A stretch of 13,491 nucleotides of DNA from Pseudomonadota bacterium (GTDB taxonomy: Bacteria; Pseudomonadota; Alphaproteobacteria; UBA8366; JADFVY01): contig JADFVY010000168.1 in assembly GCA_015222795.1 (NCBI GenBank), forward strand, positions 1-13,491. The letters are read 5' to 3'. Positions within the stretch are counted from its first letter, which is position 1, and every line of letters begins with the position of its first letter. The notes under the pieces are model-generated. The model saw only the letters and a program-made list of their open reading frames with translations, made no database searches and was not told the origin of the DNA. The position numbers and the translations under genes are program-made. This document shows positions 7,151 to 13,366 of the stretch, in pieces.

Positions 7151-8628
7151 CAACCGGTTCCCAGCAGCGTCCTGGCCGCTTCGAGCGCGGCGCCGGCGGA
7201 AAGCCGTGTGTCGATGCCGAACCAGATGCTGGCGGCGATCAAAATCCAGGTGGGGACCAGCAGGCCCAGCGGCGCCTCGGTGCGCGCGGCGCCATCGGGG
7301 GCGGGCTTGAAATACATTTGCTCGATCACTTTCCAGACATAGACCACGGCCAGAAGCGAGCTCATCAAGGTCAGCGCGGCGACCCACCACCAGCCCTTTT
7401 CAAGCGCGGCCAGCACCAGATACCATTTACTGATAAAACCGGCGGTCAGGGGAATGCCGATCAGGCCCAACCCGCCGGCGACGAAGGCCGCCGCGGTCCA
7501 GGGCATTCGTTTGCCCAGGCCGCCCAGGTCATTGATATGCGTCGAGCCGATCCGATAGACGATGCAACCCATCGCCAGAAACAGCCCGCCCTTGATCAGG
7601 GCGTGGTTGAACAGATGCAACATGCCGGCCTGTACACCGGTCACCGAGGCCATGCTGATGCCCAGCACGATATAGCCGATCTGCGCGACGCTGGAATAGG
7701 CCAGCATGCGCTTGACGTTGTTCTGGAAGATGGCGACGGTCGAGGCGGCGAACATGGCGGCGACCGCCAGGATCATCAAAATTTCACCCAGCGGCATCTG
7801 GCCGAAGGAGAACTCGACGCCGAAAATGGTGAAGAATACGCGCAGCAGCACATAGACGGAGACCTTTGTGGCGGTTGCCGCCATGAAGCCGGTTACCGCC
7901 GAGGGTGCATAGGCGTATGCGTTGGGCAGCCACAGATGCAGCGGGAACAAGGCGAGCTTGAGCGAGATGCCGACCGTCAGGAACGCGAAGGCGACATGCA
8001 CGCCGCGTAAACCCTCCTGCCCCGCGAGTCGCTGGGCCAGGTCCATCATGTTCAGCGTGCCCGTCACCTGATAAAGCAACCCGATGCCGATCAGGTAGAA
8101 GGTGGCGCCGATGGTGCCCAGGATCAGGTATTGATAAGCCGCATAGAGCGCCCGCCTATCCTTGCCCAGGCTGATAAGGACATAGGATGAGAGCGATGAA
8201 ATCTCCAGGAATACGAAAAGGTTGAAGGCGTCGCCCGTAATCGTGACCCCCAGCAGGCCGGCGAGGCAAAGCAGATAAGCCGCATAAAACAGATAGGCCC
8301 GCGCATCGCCAACTTCATGTTTGACGCTTTGGCGCGCGAAGATCATGACGACCGCGCCGATGCCGGCGACAATGCAGAGAACGAAGGCGTTGACCGCATC
8401 GACGCGAAGCTCGATACCCCAGGGCGCATTCCACCCGCCAACCGCATACGAAATCGGCCCGCCGGCCAGAACGTCCAGCAATAGCGCCACCGCGATGCCG
8501 AAGGCGGCCCACGACGCCGTCAGCGCCGTGAACCAGGCCAGCCGCGGACCACGCAACAAGACACAGACCGGCGCCAGCAGCAGCGGCACGATGATCTGCA
8601 AGACGGGGAAATGGACGGCGGAGATCAT
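7150..8628 (-). CDS. mrpD: Cation/proton antiporter subunit D (MrpD/MnhD)
   Basis: A 492-residue integral membrane subunit. It follows the MrpD pattern most closely of the three large subunits: Glu142 (FLEISSLSSYVLISLG), Lys224 (GISLKLALFPLHLWLPNAY), Lys255 (ATATKVSVYVLLR), Lys346 (HALIKGGLF) and Lys401 (GFISKWYL). These match the Glu137, Lys219, Lys250 and Lys392 positions known as important in Bacillus MrpD. The protein would provide a proton half-channel in the antiporter. It starts at an ATG overlapping the mrpC stop by 4 bp (ATGA) and ends at the TGA overlapping the next ATG. The C-terminus is soluble-looking and short. The assignment is strong at family level; which of the large subunits exchanges which ion cannot be read from sequence. 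Confidence 0.9.
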   Translation of the reverse strand: MISAVHFPVLQIIVPLLLAPVCVLLRGPRLAWFTALTASWAAFGIAVALLLDVLAGGPISYAVGGWNAPWGIELRVDAVNAFVLCIVAGIGAVVMIFARQSVKHEVGDARAYLFYAAYLLCLAGLLGVTITGDAFNLFVFLEISSLSSYVLISLGKDRRALYAAYQYLILGTIGATFYLIGIGLLYQVTGTLNMMDLAQRLAGQEGLRGVHVAFAFLTVGISLKLALFPLHLWLPNAYAYAPSAVTGFMAATATKVSVYVLLRVFFTIFGVEFSFGQMPLGEILMILAVAAMFAASTVAIFQNNVKRMLAYSSVAQIGYIVLGISMASVTGVQAGMLHLFNHALIKGGLFLAMGCIVYRIGSTHINDLGGLGKRMPWTAAAFVAGGLGLIGIPLTAGFISKWYLVLAALEKGWWWVAALTLMSSLLAVVYVWKVIEQMYFKPAPDGAARTEAPLGLLVPTWILIAASIWFGIDTRLSAGAALEAARTLLGTG

Positions 8629-8978
8629 TCCTCCGGATCCTTGCCCGCCAGTTCCTCTTCCTCGACGGTGCCGTATTCCTCGTTGATCCGCACCACCAGG
8701 CTGAGGCCCAGCGCCGTGGTCGCCACGCCGACGACGATCGCGGTAAGGATCAGAACATGGGGCAGCGGATTGGAATAGACCTCGACGCCTTCGGCAATGA
8801 TCGGCGCGGTGCCGCCGGCGACCTTGCCCATGGTGATGTAGAGGACGAAGACGGAAGCCTGGAAGATGTTCAGCCCGACAATCTTCTTCACCAGATTTCC
8901 GCGGGCGATCACCACATAAAAGCCACTCATCATCAGGAAAATAACGATCCAGTAATTATAGAGGCCCAAAACGTCCAT
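8625..8978 (-). CDS. mrpC: Cation/proton antiporter subunit C (MrpC/MnhC, NuoK-like)
   Basis: A 117-residue, three-helix protein homologous to NuoK. Diagnostic stretches are NLVKKIVGLNIFQASVFVLY (28-47) and NPLPHVLILTAIVVGVATT (70-88); the latter is usually DPLPQALVLTAIVIG, so this copy has Asn70 and His74 at otherwise Asp and Gln positions. The C-terminal 20 residues are strongly acidic (VEEEELAGKDPEE) and cytosolic. The ATG at 8978 lies 4 bp after the mrpB stop. The protein packs between the large antiporter subunits and the small B, F and G subunits in known Mrp structures. Confidence 0.9.
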   Translation of the reverse strand: MDVLGLYNYWIVIFLMMSGFYVVIARGNLVKKIVGLNIFQASVFVLYITMGKVAGGTAPIIAEGVEVYSNPLPHVLILTAIVVGVATTALGLSLVVRINEEYGTVEEEELAGKDPEE

Positions 8979-8982
8979 GCCC

Positions 8983-9405
8983 CTAACCTTTCTTCTGGCG
9001 GGCGGCGAAGGCGAAGAAAATCGCCGTCATGACCGAGGCCACCGTTATGCCGACACCCAGTTCGATTACCAGTATGCCTATGTGCTGGCCCGCAACCGGG
9101 TCCGCCTTGAGCGCGGAATAATCCAGGAAATTCGCGCCCTTGAAGAGTGAGACGACCCCGGTCCCGCCATAGAGCAGCGCGCCGGCCGCGATGCCGGTGC
9201 GCACAACCCAGTCCGGCGCGACCTTGCGCGCGGTCTCGACGCCGAAGACCAGGGCATAGAGAATGAAGGCGGAGGCGAATATAACGCCGGCCTGAAACCC
9301 GCCACCCGGCCCGAAATCGCCATGGAACTGGACGTAAAGCGCAAACAGCATGATGAAGGGGATCAGCATTTTGGCCATCACCCGCACGACGAGATGATGG
9401 CTCAT
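8983..9405 (-). CDS. mrpB: Cation/proton antiporter subunit B (MrpB/MnhB)
   Basis: A 140-residue protein with about four membrane helices. The family signature FHGDFGPGGGFQAGVIFASA (27-46) is intact (usual form HGHxxPGGGFQGG), followed by helices at about 40-58, 72-88 and 107-133 and a short basic tail. It overlaps the preceding DUF4040 gene by 4 bp (ATGA at 9402-9405). It is known to be required for assembly of Mrp complexes. The call is safe because both signature and operon position agree. Confidence 0.92.
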   Translation of the reverse strand: MSHHLVVRVMAKMLIPFIMLFALYVQFHGDFGPGGGFQAGVIFASAFILYALVFGVETARKVAPDWVVRTGIAAGALLYGGTGVVSLFKGANFLDYSALKADPVAGQHIGILVIELGVGITVASVMTAIFFAFAARQKKG

Positions 9406-9980
9406 TCGCCCCCCTCCCCTTCATCGAACTCGTCGTCCTTCTTACGGCCCGCCTGGACGCTGGCGAAGGTCAACAGAACACCGATGCCAGCGGTGAAAAC
9501 TACCATGACCTCGCCCAGCGTGTCGAAGCCGCGATAGCTGGCCAGCACGGCGGTGACGATGTTGGGCACGCCGGTCGCCGCCTGGCCCTCGGCCAGATAG
9601 GCATCCGCGACATGGTTATGAATGGGGGCCGCGGGGTCGCCGAACAGCGGCATGTCCAGGCTGCCGAAAATCAGCGCCGCCCCGGTCACCGCGACCACGA
9701 ACAAAACGCCCAGCGTATAGAGCGGTCTGCGGCTGGGCACTTTTTCCTGGCTGGTGGTCAGCGACAGCGCGCCCAGCGCCAGCACGGTGGAAATTCCGGC
9801 GCCGACGGCGGCTTCCGTAAAGGCCACGTCCACCGCGTCCAGCACCACCAACAGCGACGCCGCCAGCAGGCTGTAAATGCCGCCCAGCATGACGACCGCG
9901 AACAGGTTGTGCAGCCGCACCACCATGAAAACCGTTGCCGCCATGAAGGACAGCAGCACAATGTTGATCAGGGTTTCGAT
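9402..9980 (-). CDS. DUF4040 protein: MrpA C-terminal/MbhD-MbhE-like subunit, probable ATC start
   Basis: A membrane protein equivalent to the C-terminal part of MrpA, or to MbhD plus MbhE fused. Diagnostic stretches are DAVDVAFTEAAVGAGISTVL (MbhD-like) and, near the end, VPNIVTAVLASYRGFDTLGE (MbhE-like). The only standard start is GTG at 9959 (185 residues), but it lacks a ribosome site, and the relatives I recall begin about seven residues earlier. Exactly there, at 9980, an in-frame ATC sits 6 bp after AAGAGGGA (9987-9994) and adds the residues IETLINI, which continue the expected first helix; I prefer this start (192 residues). No ATG, GTG or TTG lies between an upstream stop and 9959. 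The gene overlaps mrpG by 13 bp under this start. The C-terminus is acidic. In Mrp-type structures this region lines the proposed ion path between modules. Confidence 0.82.
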   Translation of the reverse strand: METLINIVLLSFMAATVFMVVRLHNLFAVVMLGGIYSLLAASLLVVLDAVDVAFTEAAVGAGISTVLALGALSLTTSQEKVPSRRPLYTLGVLFVVAVTGAALIFGSLDMPLFGDPAAPIHNHVADAYLAEGQAATGVPNIVTAVLASYRGFDTLGEVMVVFTAGIGVLLTFASVQAGRKKDDEFDEGEGGE

Positions 9981-10321
9981 GACTCGTCCCTCTTGTCAAT
10001 GGTCTCGCTGGGCTGGCGGTCGCGGCCAACTGGCCTGACGCCCCCGCCATAAAGCGCGTTGGCCAGCGCATAGGTCGCGGTCGGGCTGGTGAACAGGATG
10101 AAGATCAGGATCAGGATCAGCTTGGCGGTGACCAGCGACAGCCCGCCCTGGATCATCAAACCGCCCAGGAACAGCCCGGCTCCTAGCGTGTCGGTGAGAC
10201 CCGAGGCATGAAGGCGCGAATAAACATCGGGCAGGCGCAATAGCCCCACCGCGCCAGTGACGATAAAGAAACAGCCGGCCATCAGCAGCACCCAGCTAAG
10301 ACCGTTGATCAGCATATCCAT
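9968..10321 (-). CDS. mrpG: Cation/proton antiporter subunit G (MrpG/MnhG)
   Basis: A 117-residue three-helix protein. The family signatures GLLRLPDVYSRLHASGLTDT (26-45) and LFTSPTATYALANALY (76-91) are both present. After residue 92 follows a hydrophilic tail rich in Arg, Asp and Ser. Its ATG shares one base with the mrpF stop. MrpG is one of the small membrane subunits needed for a functional complex. Its tail region also holds the ribosome site and start of the downstream DUF4040 gene. Confidence 0.92.
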   Translation of the reverse strand: MDMLINGLSWVLLMAGCFFIVTGAVGLLRLPDVYSRLHASGLTDTLGAGLFLGGLMIQGGLSLVTAKLILILIFILFTSPTATYALANALYGGGVRPVGRDRQPSETIDKRDESSKP

Positions 10322-10614
10322 CAGATCTGCTCCTCGTCCTCGGCACGGCCACCGGCGCGGCCGAGATCGCCATAGCGGAAGAATTTCAGAACCGCGATGG
10401 TGCCGATGAAGTTGATCAGCGCATAAACCAGCGCGATATCGAGAAATTCGGGCCGTCCCATCAAAAAGCCCAGCACCGCGATCATCAACACTGTCTTGGT
10501 GCCAAAGGCGTTCACGGCGAGGATGCGGTCATAAAGGGTCGGGCCAGCAAAGGCGCGAACCAACGCCAGCGCCATGGCGACGACGAGTCCAATTGTGGCG
10601 GCGGCGAACATCAT
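10321..10614 (-). CDS. mrpF: Cation/proton antiporter subunit F (MrpF/MnhF)
   Basis: A 97-residue three-helix protein with the signature RAFAGPTLYDRILAVNAFGT (20-39), including the conserved Asp29, and the second and third helices at about 40-53 and 58-78 (ALVYALINFIGTIAVLKFF). The C-terminus is charged (GRAEDEEQ). It overlaps mrpE by 4 bp (ATGA at 10611-10614) and mrpG by 1 bp. Length and signature are standard for the family. Confidence 0.92.
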   Translation of the reverse strand: MMFAAATIGLVVAMALALVRAFAGPTLYDRILAVNAFGTKTVLMIAVLGFLMGRPEFLDIALVYALINFIGTIAVLKFFRYGDLGRAGGRAEDEEQI

Positions 10615-11120
10615 TTCGCGCTTTCCGCCACCGTGATTCCGGAAGCCTCCAACCGGGTTACGCGGCGGTCCATCTCACCGCTCGCCAGGTCGTCACCGAC
10701 CCCGCGGGCGATGGCATGGACCAGAATATCGCCGCCGTCGAGCCGAACCGTTACCGTACCCGGCGTCAGCGTGATCGAATTCGCATAAATCACCTGGCCC
10801 AGTTCGCCCGGCTGGCTGGCCTTGAGGATATACATGGTGGGGGAAATGGGCAGCGAGGGCGACCAGATTCGCTTCGTCACATCCAGGCTCGCCTTGACGA
10901 TTTCAAGCAGCAGCCAAAACCAGTAACCGACGAATCGACGGGTCAGATGAATCGGATGGCCTTCATGGTCGACTACATCCATGCGCACGGCAATCAGCAC
11001 CACGAGGATCACCGAAGCAATTCCCAAGCCAAGAACAAGCCCATGATGAAGGGAAAACTCCCCGGACAACAGCATCCAGGTCGCAAACAGTACCATTCCC
11101 AGCGACAACGCTCGCGCCAA
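10611..11120 (-). CDS. mrpE: Cation/proton antiporter subunit E (MrpE/MnhE), TTG start
   Basis: A 169-residue first gene of the antiporter operon. Signatures are WMLLSGEFS (15-23), LLLEIVKASLDVTKRIW (70-86) and ANSITLTPGTVTVRLDGGD (113-131), followed by a soluble C-terminal domain (ILVHAI). The chosen start is TTG at 11120, preceded by GGGGGA 6 bp upstream. An ATG at 11127 is out of frame, and the next in-frame ATG (residue 9) would cut the first helix. A TTG start on the first gene may hold down translation of the whole operon. MrpE is thought to aid complex assembly. Confidence 0.9.
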   Translation of the reverse strand: MARALSLGMVLFATWMLLSGEFSLHHGLVLGLGIASVILVVLIAVRMDVVDHEGHPIHLTRRFVGYWFWLLLEIVKASLDVTKRIWSPSLPISPTMYILKASQPGELGQVIYANSITLTPGTVTVRLDGGDILVHAIARGVGDDLASGEMDRRVTRLEASGITVAESAK

Positions 11121-11172
11121 AAGACATCCCCCGGTTTCTAACCTCTGCCCCCCCTTTTAGAGGGCAGGCGGA

Positions 11173-11202
11173 TACATAGTCCAGCCAAATCCGCACTGTC
11201 AA
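11173..11202 (-). promoter_or_regulatory. Candidate promoter of the antiporter operon
   Basis: On the minus strand a perfect TTGACA (11197-11202) is followed after 18 bp by TATGTA (11173-11178). Transcription would start near 11166, giving a leader of about 45 nt that includes a G7 run and the GGGGGA ribosome site before the TTG start at 11120. The -35 is immediately preceded by, and overlaps, the heptad repeat array. No other TTGACA is seen in this intergenic region. Confidence 0.45.
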
Positions 11203-11228
11203 ATACCAGATACCAAATACCAGATACC
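11201..11228. repeat. Four tandem 7-bp repeats (ARATACC) abutting the antiporter -35 box
   Basis: Two perfect tandem copies of the 14-mer AAATACCAGATACC occupy 11201-11214 and 11215-11228. Each is itself two heptads, so the array is ARATACC repeated four times (GGTATYT on the operon strand). The array ends exactly at the TTGACA -35 of the antiporter operon. A role as an activator or repressor binding array is inferred from position only. Confidence 0.7.
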
Positions 11229-11282
11229 AACAGCGCGAACGCAAACAAAAATTCGGAAGCTGTCTTGCCGAAAAGGCATATG

Positions 11283-11301
11283 GTGACTAGGTTCTGGTCA
11301 C
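11283..11301. promoter_or_regulatory. Inverted repeat GTGAC-N9-GTCAC upstream of the CoxG gene
   Basis: A 5-bp inverted repeat with a 9-bp centre lies about 46 bp before the CoxG ATG, over a weak TTGCCG-N17-TAGGTT promoter-like pair (11265-11293). It could be an operator for that gene or for the divergent antiporter operon. Short arms make chance occurrence quite possible. Confidence 0.25.
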
Positions 11302-11347
11302 ACCACCGCAAAAACATCGAATCATTGCAAGTCAGGAATGAAATTCC

Positions 11348-11926
11348 ATGCAGATGACGGGCGAATATCGCATTTCCGCGCCGCGCCAGGCGGTCTGGGA
11401 CGCGCTGAACGATCCGGAAATGCTGAAACAATGCATTCCCGGTTGCGAGGAGATGATCCGAACCGACGATGGCGGATTCGAAGCCAAGGTCACGGCCAAG
11501 GTCGGCCCGGTCAAGGCCAAATTCGGCGGCAAGGTGGAACTGTCGGACATCGACCCGCCGAACGGCTATACGATTTCGGGCCAGGGCACGGGCGGCCCGG
11601 CCGGGTTCGCCAAGGGCGGCGCCAAGGTAGCGCTGGCCGAGGACGGCAATGAAACGATTCTCACCTATACCGTCGACGCCTCGGTCGGTGGCAAACTGGC
11701 CCAGATTGGTAGCCGCCTGATCGACGCCACGGCGAAAAAGATGGCCGGCGATTTCTTCTCCAAATTCGCCGAACTGGTGGGCGAAGGCGCGCCGGCCGAG
11801 GGCGGCGCCGAAATCGAATCGGTGGCCCCGGCCGGACCGACGCCGATGGGCGGCCTGCCAGCCTATGTCTGGGTAGGCGGAGTCATCGGAATTGCGATAA
11901 TCTTGCTGCTTGTATTCGCGCGCTAG
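11348..11926 (+). CDS. CoxG-family SRPBCC protein with C-terminal membrane anchor
   Basis: A 192-residue protein of the CO dehydrogenase subunit G family (START/Bet v1-like fold). The N-terminal MTGEYRISAPRQAVWDALND, the LKQCIPGCEEM turn, the glycine-rich FGGKVELSDIDPPNGY strand and the GKLAQIGSRLIDATAKKMAGD helix are typical. After a Pro/Gly/Ala-rich linker (about 145-168) comes a single hydrophobic helix (about 169-190) ending in Arg, a likely inner-membrane anchor. CoxG proteins recruit or mature molybdenum hydroxylases such as CO dehydrogenase, but no coxMSL-type gene is visible here, so this is an orphan copy. The start ATG at 11348 follows AGGA by 10 bp; an ATG at 11338 opens another frame. 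The antiporter operon is divergent. Confidence 0.85.
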   Translation: MQMTGEYRISAPRQAVWDALNDPEMLKQCIPGCEEMIRTDDGGFEAKVTAKVGPVKAKFGGKVELSDIDPPNGYTISGQGTGGPAGFAKGGAKVALAEDGNETILTYTVDASVGGKLAQIGSRLIDATAKKMAGDFFSKFAELVGEGAPAEGGAEIESVAPAGPTPMGGLPAYVWVGGVIGIAIILLLVFAR

Positions 11927-11937
11927 AGAATCCAGCG

Positions 11938-11953
11938 ATCCAGTTAACTGGAT
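11938..11953. repeat. Perfect 16-bp palindrome between convergent genes
   Basis: ATCCAGTTAACTGGAT is a perfect palindrome 11 bp after the CoxG stop. Another ATCCAG (11930-11935) lies directly before it, making a direct plus inverted arrangement. There is no T-run on either side and no loop in the palindrome, so an ordinary intrinsic terminator is not supported; it may be a protein site or chance. Confidence 0.5.
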
Positions 11954-11970
11954 AAAGATGGCCTAACGCA

Positions 11971-12525
11971 CTACTCCCAGAATCCGGCCGGCGCCTGCAT
12001 CCAGGGCGGTTCCAGCGCGGCGATCTCCGCATGGACCGGGCAGTCGGGACTGTGGGTGCCCGGCAGGTAGCCGGTACTCATCAGGAACTCGCCGGTAATC
12101 TCGCCGCCGGTGAAACGGAAGGTCTTCTTGAACAGCTTTACCCAGTCTTCCTTGCGCAGGGGATGGTGGGCCACCAGCCAGGCGTGGAATCCGCCGTGGC
12201 TGGCCCGCATGTCGCGAATACACCCGGCGTTGTGAATCACGGCATCGACCTTCAGCCGGTTGCGGATGATTCCCGCGTCGGCCAGCAGACGCGCGCGGTC
12301 GGCCTCGCCGAAGGCCGCCACCCGGTCCACCTCAAACCCCTCGAAGGCCGCATAAAACGCCTCGCGCTTCTTCAGGATGGTCAGCCATGACAGGCCGGCC
12401 TGATTGATCTCCAGCGCCAGCCGTTCGAGCAAAACCGATTCGTCGGCCACTGGGAATCCGTAATCCGTGTCGTGGTAGGGCTCGTGCCAAGGGTGCCCTT
12501 TGGCGGCATCGCAATACCAGTTCAT
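11971..12525 (-). CDS. tag: DNA-3-methyladenine glycosylase I
   Basis: A 184-residue base-excision repair enzyme that removes 3-methyladenine from alkylated DNA. The zinc ligands of the family appear as Cys5, His18, His158 and Cys162 (HSPDC, matching the HxxxC of E. coli Tag His175/Cys179). The substrate pocket is seen in ALEINQAGLSWLTILKKREA (37-56), with Glu39 and Trp47 in the positions of E. coli Glu38 and Trp46. The DAGIIRNRLKVDAVIHNA helix-hairpin-helix region (83-100) and RFTGGEITGEFLMSTGY are also typical. The start ATG at 12525 is 7 bp from a strong GGAGGAAT; an ATG lying in between is out of frame. The gene stands alone, convergent with the CoxG gene. Confidence 0.94.
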   Translation of the reverse strand: MNWYCDAAKGHPWHEPYHDTDYGFPVADESVLLERLALEINQAGLSWLTILKKREAFYAAFEGFEVDRVAAFGEADRARLLADAGIIRNRLKVDAVIHNAGCIRDMRASHGGFHAWLVAHHPLRKEDWVKLFKKTFRFTGGEITGEFLMSTGYLPGTHSPDCPVHAEIAALEPPWMQAPAGFWE

Positions 12526-12626
12526 CGTTCATATTCCTCCGGTTCACCGTCAAGCCGGGGGCTGGCGCGGACCCGGCCGACTCGTCTACAATCCACCGAG
12601 CCTAATACAAACCGGAGTATACGAAT

Positions 12627-12995
12627 ATGGCGAACAAGGGCTTCTATAATCTGCATGACATGAGCCAGGGCATCTCGCGCGAGTTGGCCCAGGGCATTAC
12701 CACGCGTATCTTCCCCGGCGAACAGGCCATGCTGTCGGTGGTGCGGCTGGAGCCCGATACGCAAGGCAAGATCCACAGCCATCCCCAGGAGCAATGGGGC
12801 GTCATGCTGGAAGGTTCCGCGACCCGAATCCAGGGGGGCGAGGAAGTAGAGGTCAGGGCCGGCGATTTCTGGTGCACGCCGGGCGATGCCCCGCACGGCA
12901 TCCGGGCGGGCAATGAGGGCGCGGTAATCCTGGACATCTTCGCCCCGCCCCGCGACGAGTACAGGGTGGCCGGGAAGGGGTTCGGGGAAAATTAA
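12627..12995 (+). CDS. Small single-domain cupin protein
   Basis: A 122-residue beta-barrel protein. The first cupin motif is GKIHSHPQEQWGVMLEG (47-63), with His50, His52 and Gln56 (Glu55 adjacent), and the second is GDFWCTPGDAPHGIRA (79-94), with His90. A divalent metal site with three His is therefore likely, while the usual glutamate ligand is uncertain. The ligand or reaction cannot be read; relatives include metal-binding sensors, isomerases and dioxygenases. GGAG stands 9 bp before the ATG and TACAAT (12587-12592) is a possible -10 without a good -35. It is transcribed divergently from tag, with about 100 bp between them. Confidence 0.85.
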   Translation: MANKGFYNLHDMSQGISRELAQGITTRIFPGEQAMLSVVRLEPDTQGKIHSHPQEQWGVMLEGSATRIQGGEEVEVRAGDFWCTPGDAPHGIRAGNEGAVILDIFAPPRDEYRVAGKGFGEN

Positions 12996-13032
12996 GCTCG
13001 ATTCACGCGAACAGGTTGAGCCATTTTACCTT

Positions 13033-13115
13033 CGCCGAGAAACGGCGGCGAGAGATTTGACTCAGATCATGCCGGCGGAATTTAAATAAAAACAGGTGGC
13101 CGCGCCGAAACGGCG
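13033..13115. repeat. Two similar short hairpins in the cupin/DUF1467 gap
   Basis: CGCCG-AGAAA-CGGCG (13033-13047) and CGCCG-AAA-CGGCG (13103-13115) are near copies of each other in a gap between convergent genes. The second is flanked by an A-run on the plus strand, and on the minus strand it is followed about 10 nt later by TTTTTATTT. It may therefore act as a weak terminator for the DUF1467 transcript. Stems are only 5 bp, so this is tentative. Confidence 0.35.
13057..13070. promoter_or_regulatory. FNR/FixK-like anaerobox in a convergent gap
   Basis: TTGACTCAGATCAT matches the FNR/FixK consensus TTGAY-N4-RTCAA at all positions but the last. On the plus strand a TTAAAT at 13082-13087 could serve as a -10. 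No protein gene lies downstream on that strand, so the site either drives a short transcript or is a chance match. Confidence 0.3.
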
Positions 13116-13123
13116 AAAAACAA

Positions 13124-13363
13124 TCAGCCCGGCAGCGGCAGATGGATCCAGTCATACTCGACAGCAAAGTACAGGATAAACCATATCACCGCGGTGATGC
13201 CGCTGGTTGCGCCAAATCTCAGCCAGATACGCGGGTTTTCCGGCGCGCCGGGCATATGGCCCGCCTCGGTTTCGTCCGGCTGGCGCACCCCGACGGGCAG
13301 CACCATGAACAGCACAACGAACCAGACCACTATAAAGACAACGATTCCACCGACGAAATCCAT
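13124..13363 (-). CDS. DUF1467 family membrane protein
   Basis: A 79-residue protein with two membrane helices (about 4-26 and 52-70). Between them is a conserved loop with VLPVGVRQPDETEAGHMPGA and NPRIWLRF, which identifies DUF1467, a small family typical of alphaproteobacteria. Its ATG follows the stop of methylmalonyl-CoA epimerase after 3 bp (TAA-GCC-ATG), so the two are coupled; this neighbourhood is widely conserved in alphaproteobacteria. Function is unknown. The stop lies near a weak hairpin at 13103-13115. Confidence 0.9.
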   Translation of the reverse strand: MDFVGGIVVFIVVWFVVLFMVLPVGVRQPDETEAGHMPGAPENPRIWLRFGATSGITAVIWFILYFAVEYDWIHLPLPG

Positions 13364-13366
13364 GGC

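Noticed and set aside
7151..7390. N-terminal extension of the second large antiporter subunit
   Set aside because: The open frame extends upstream but lies over the end of mrpD and encodes Arg-rich non-hydrophobic sequence; the ATG at 7150 overlapping the stop is the natural start.
3729..11120. Complex I or membrane-bound hydrogenase operon
   Set aside because: The small subunits E, F, G and B are specific to Mrp/Mbh antiporter modules, and no NuoB/C/D/H/I-like or [NiFe] subunit is present in the window.
11938..11953. Bidirectional intrinsic terminator
   Set aside because: The palindrome has no loop and no T-run follows on either strand.
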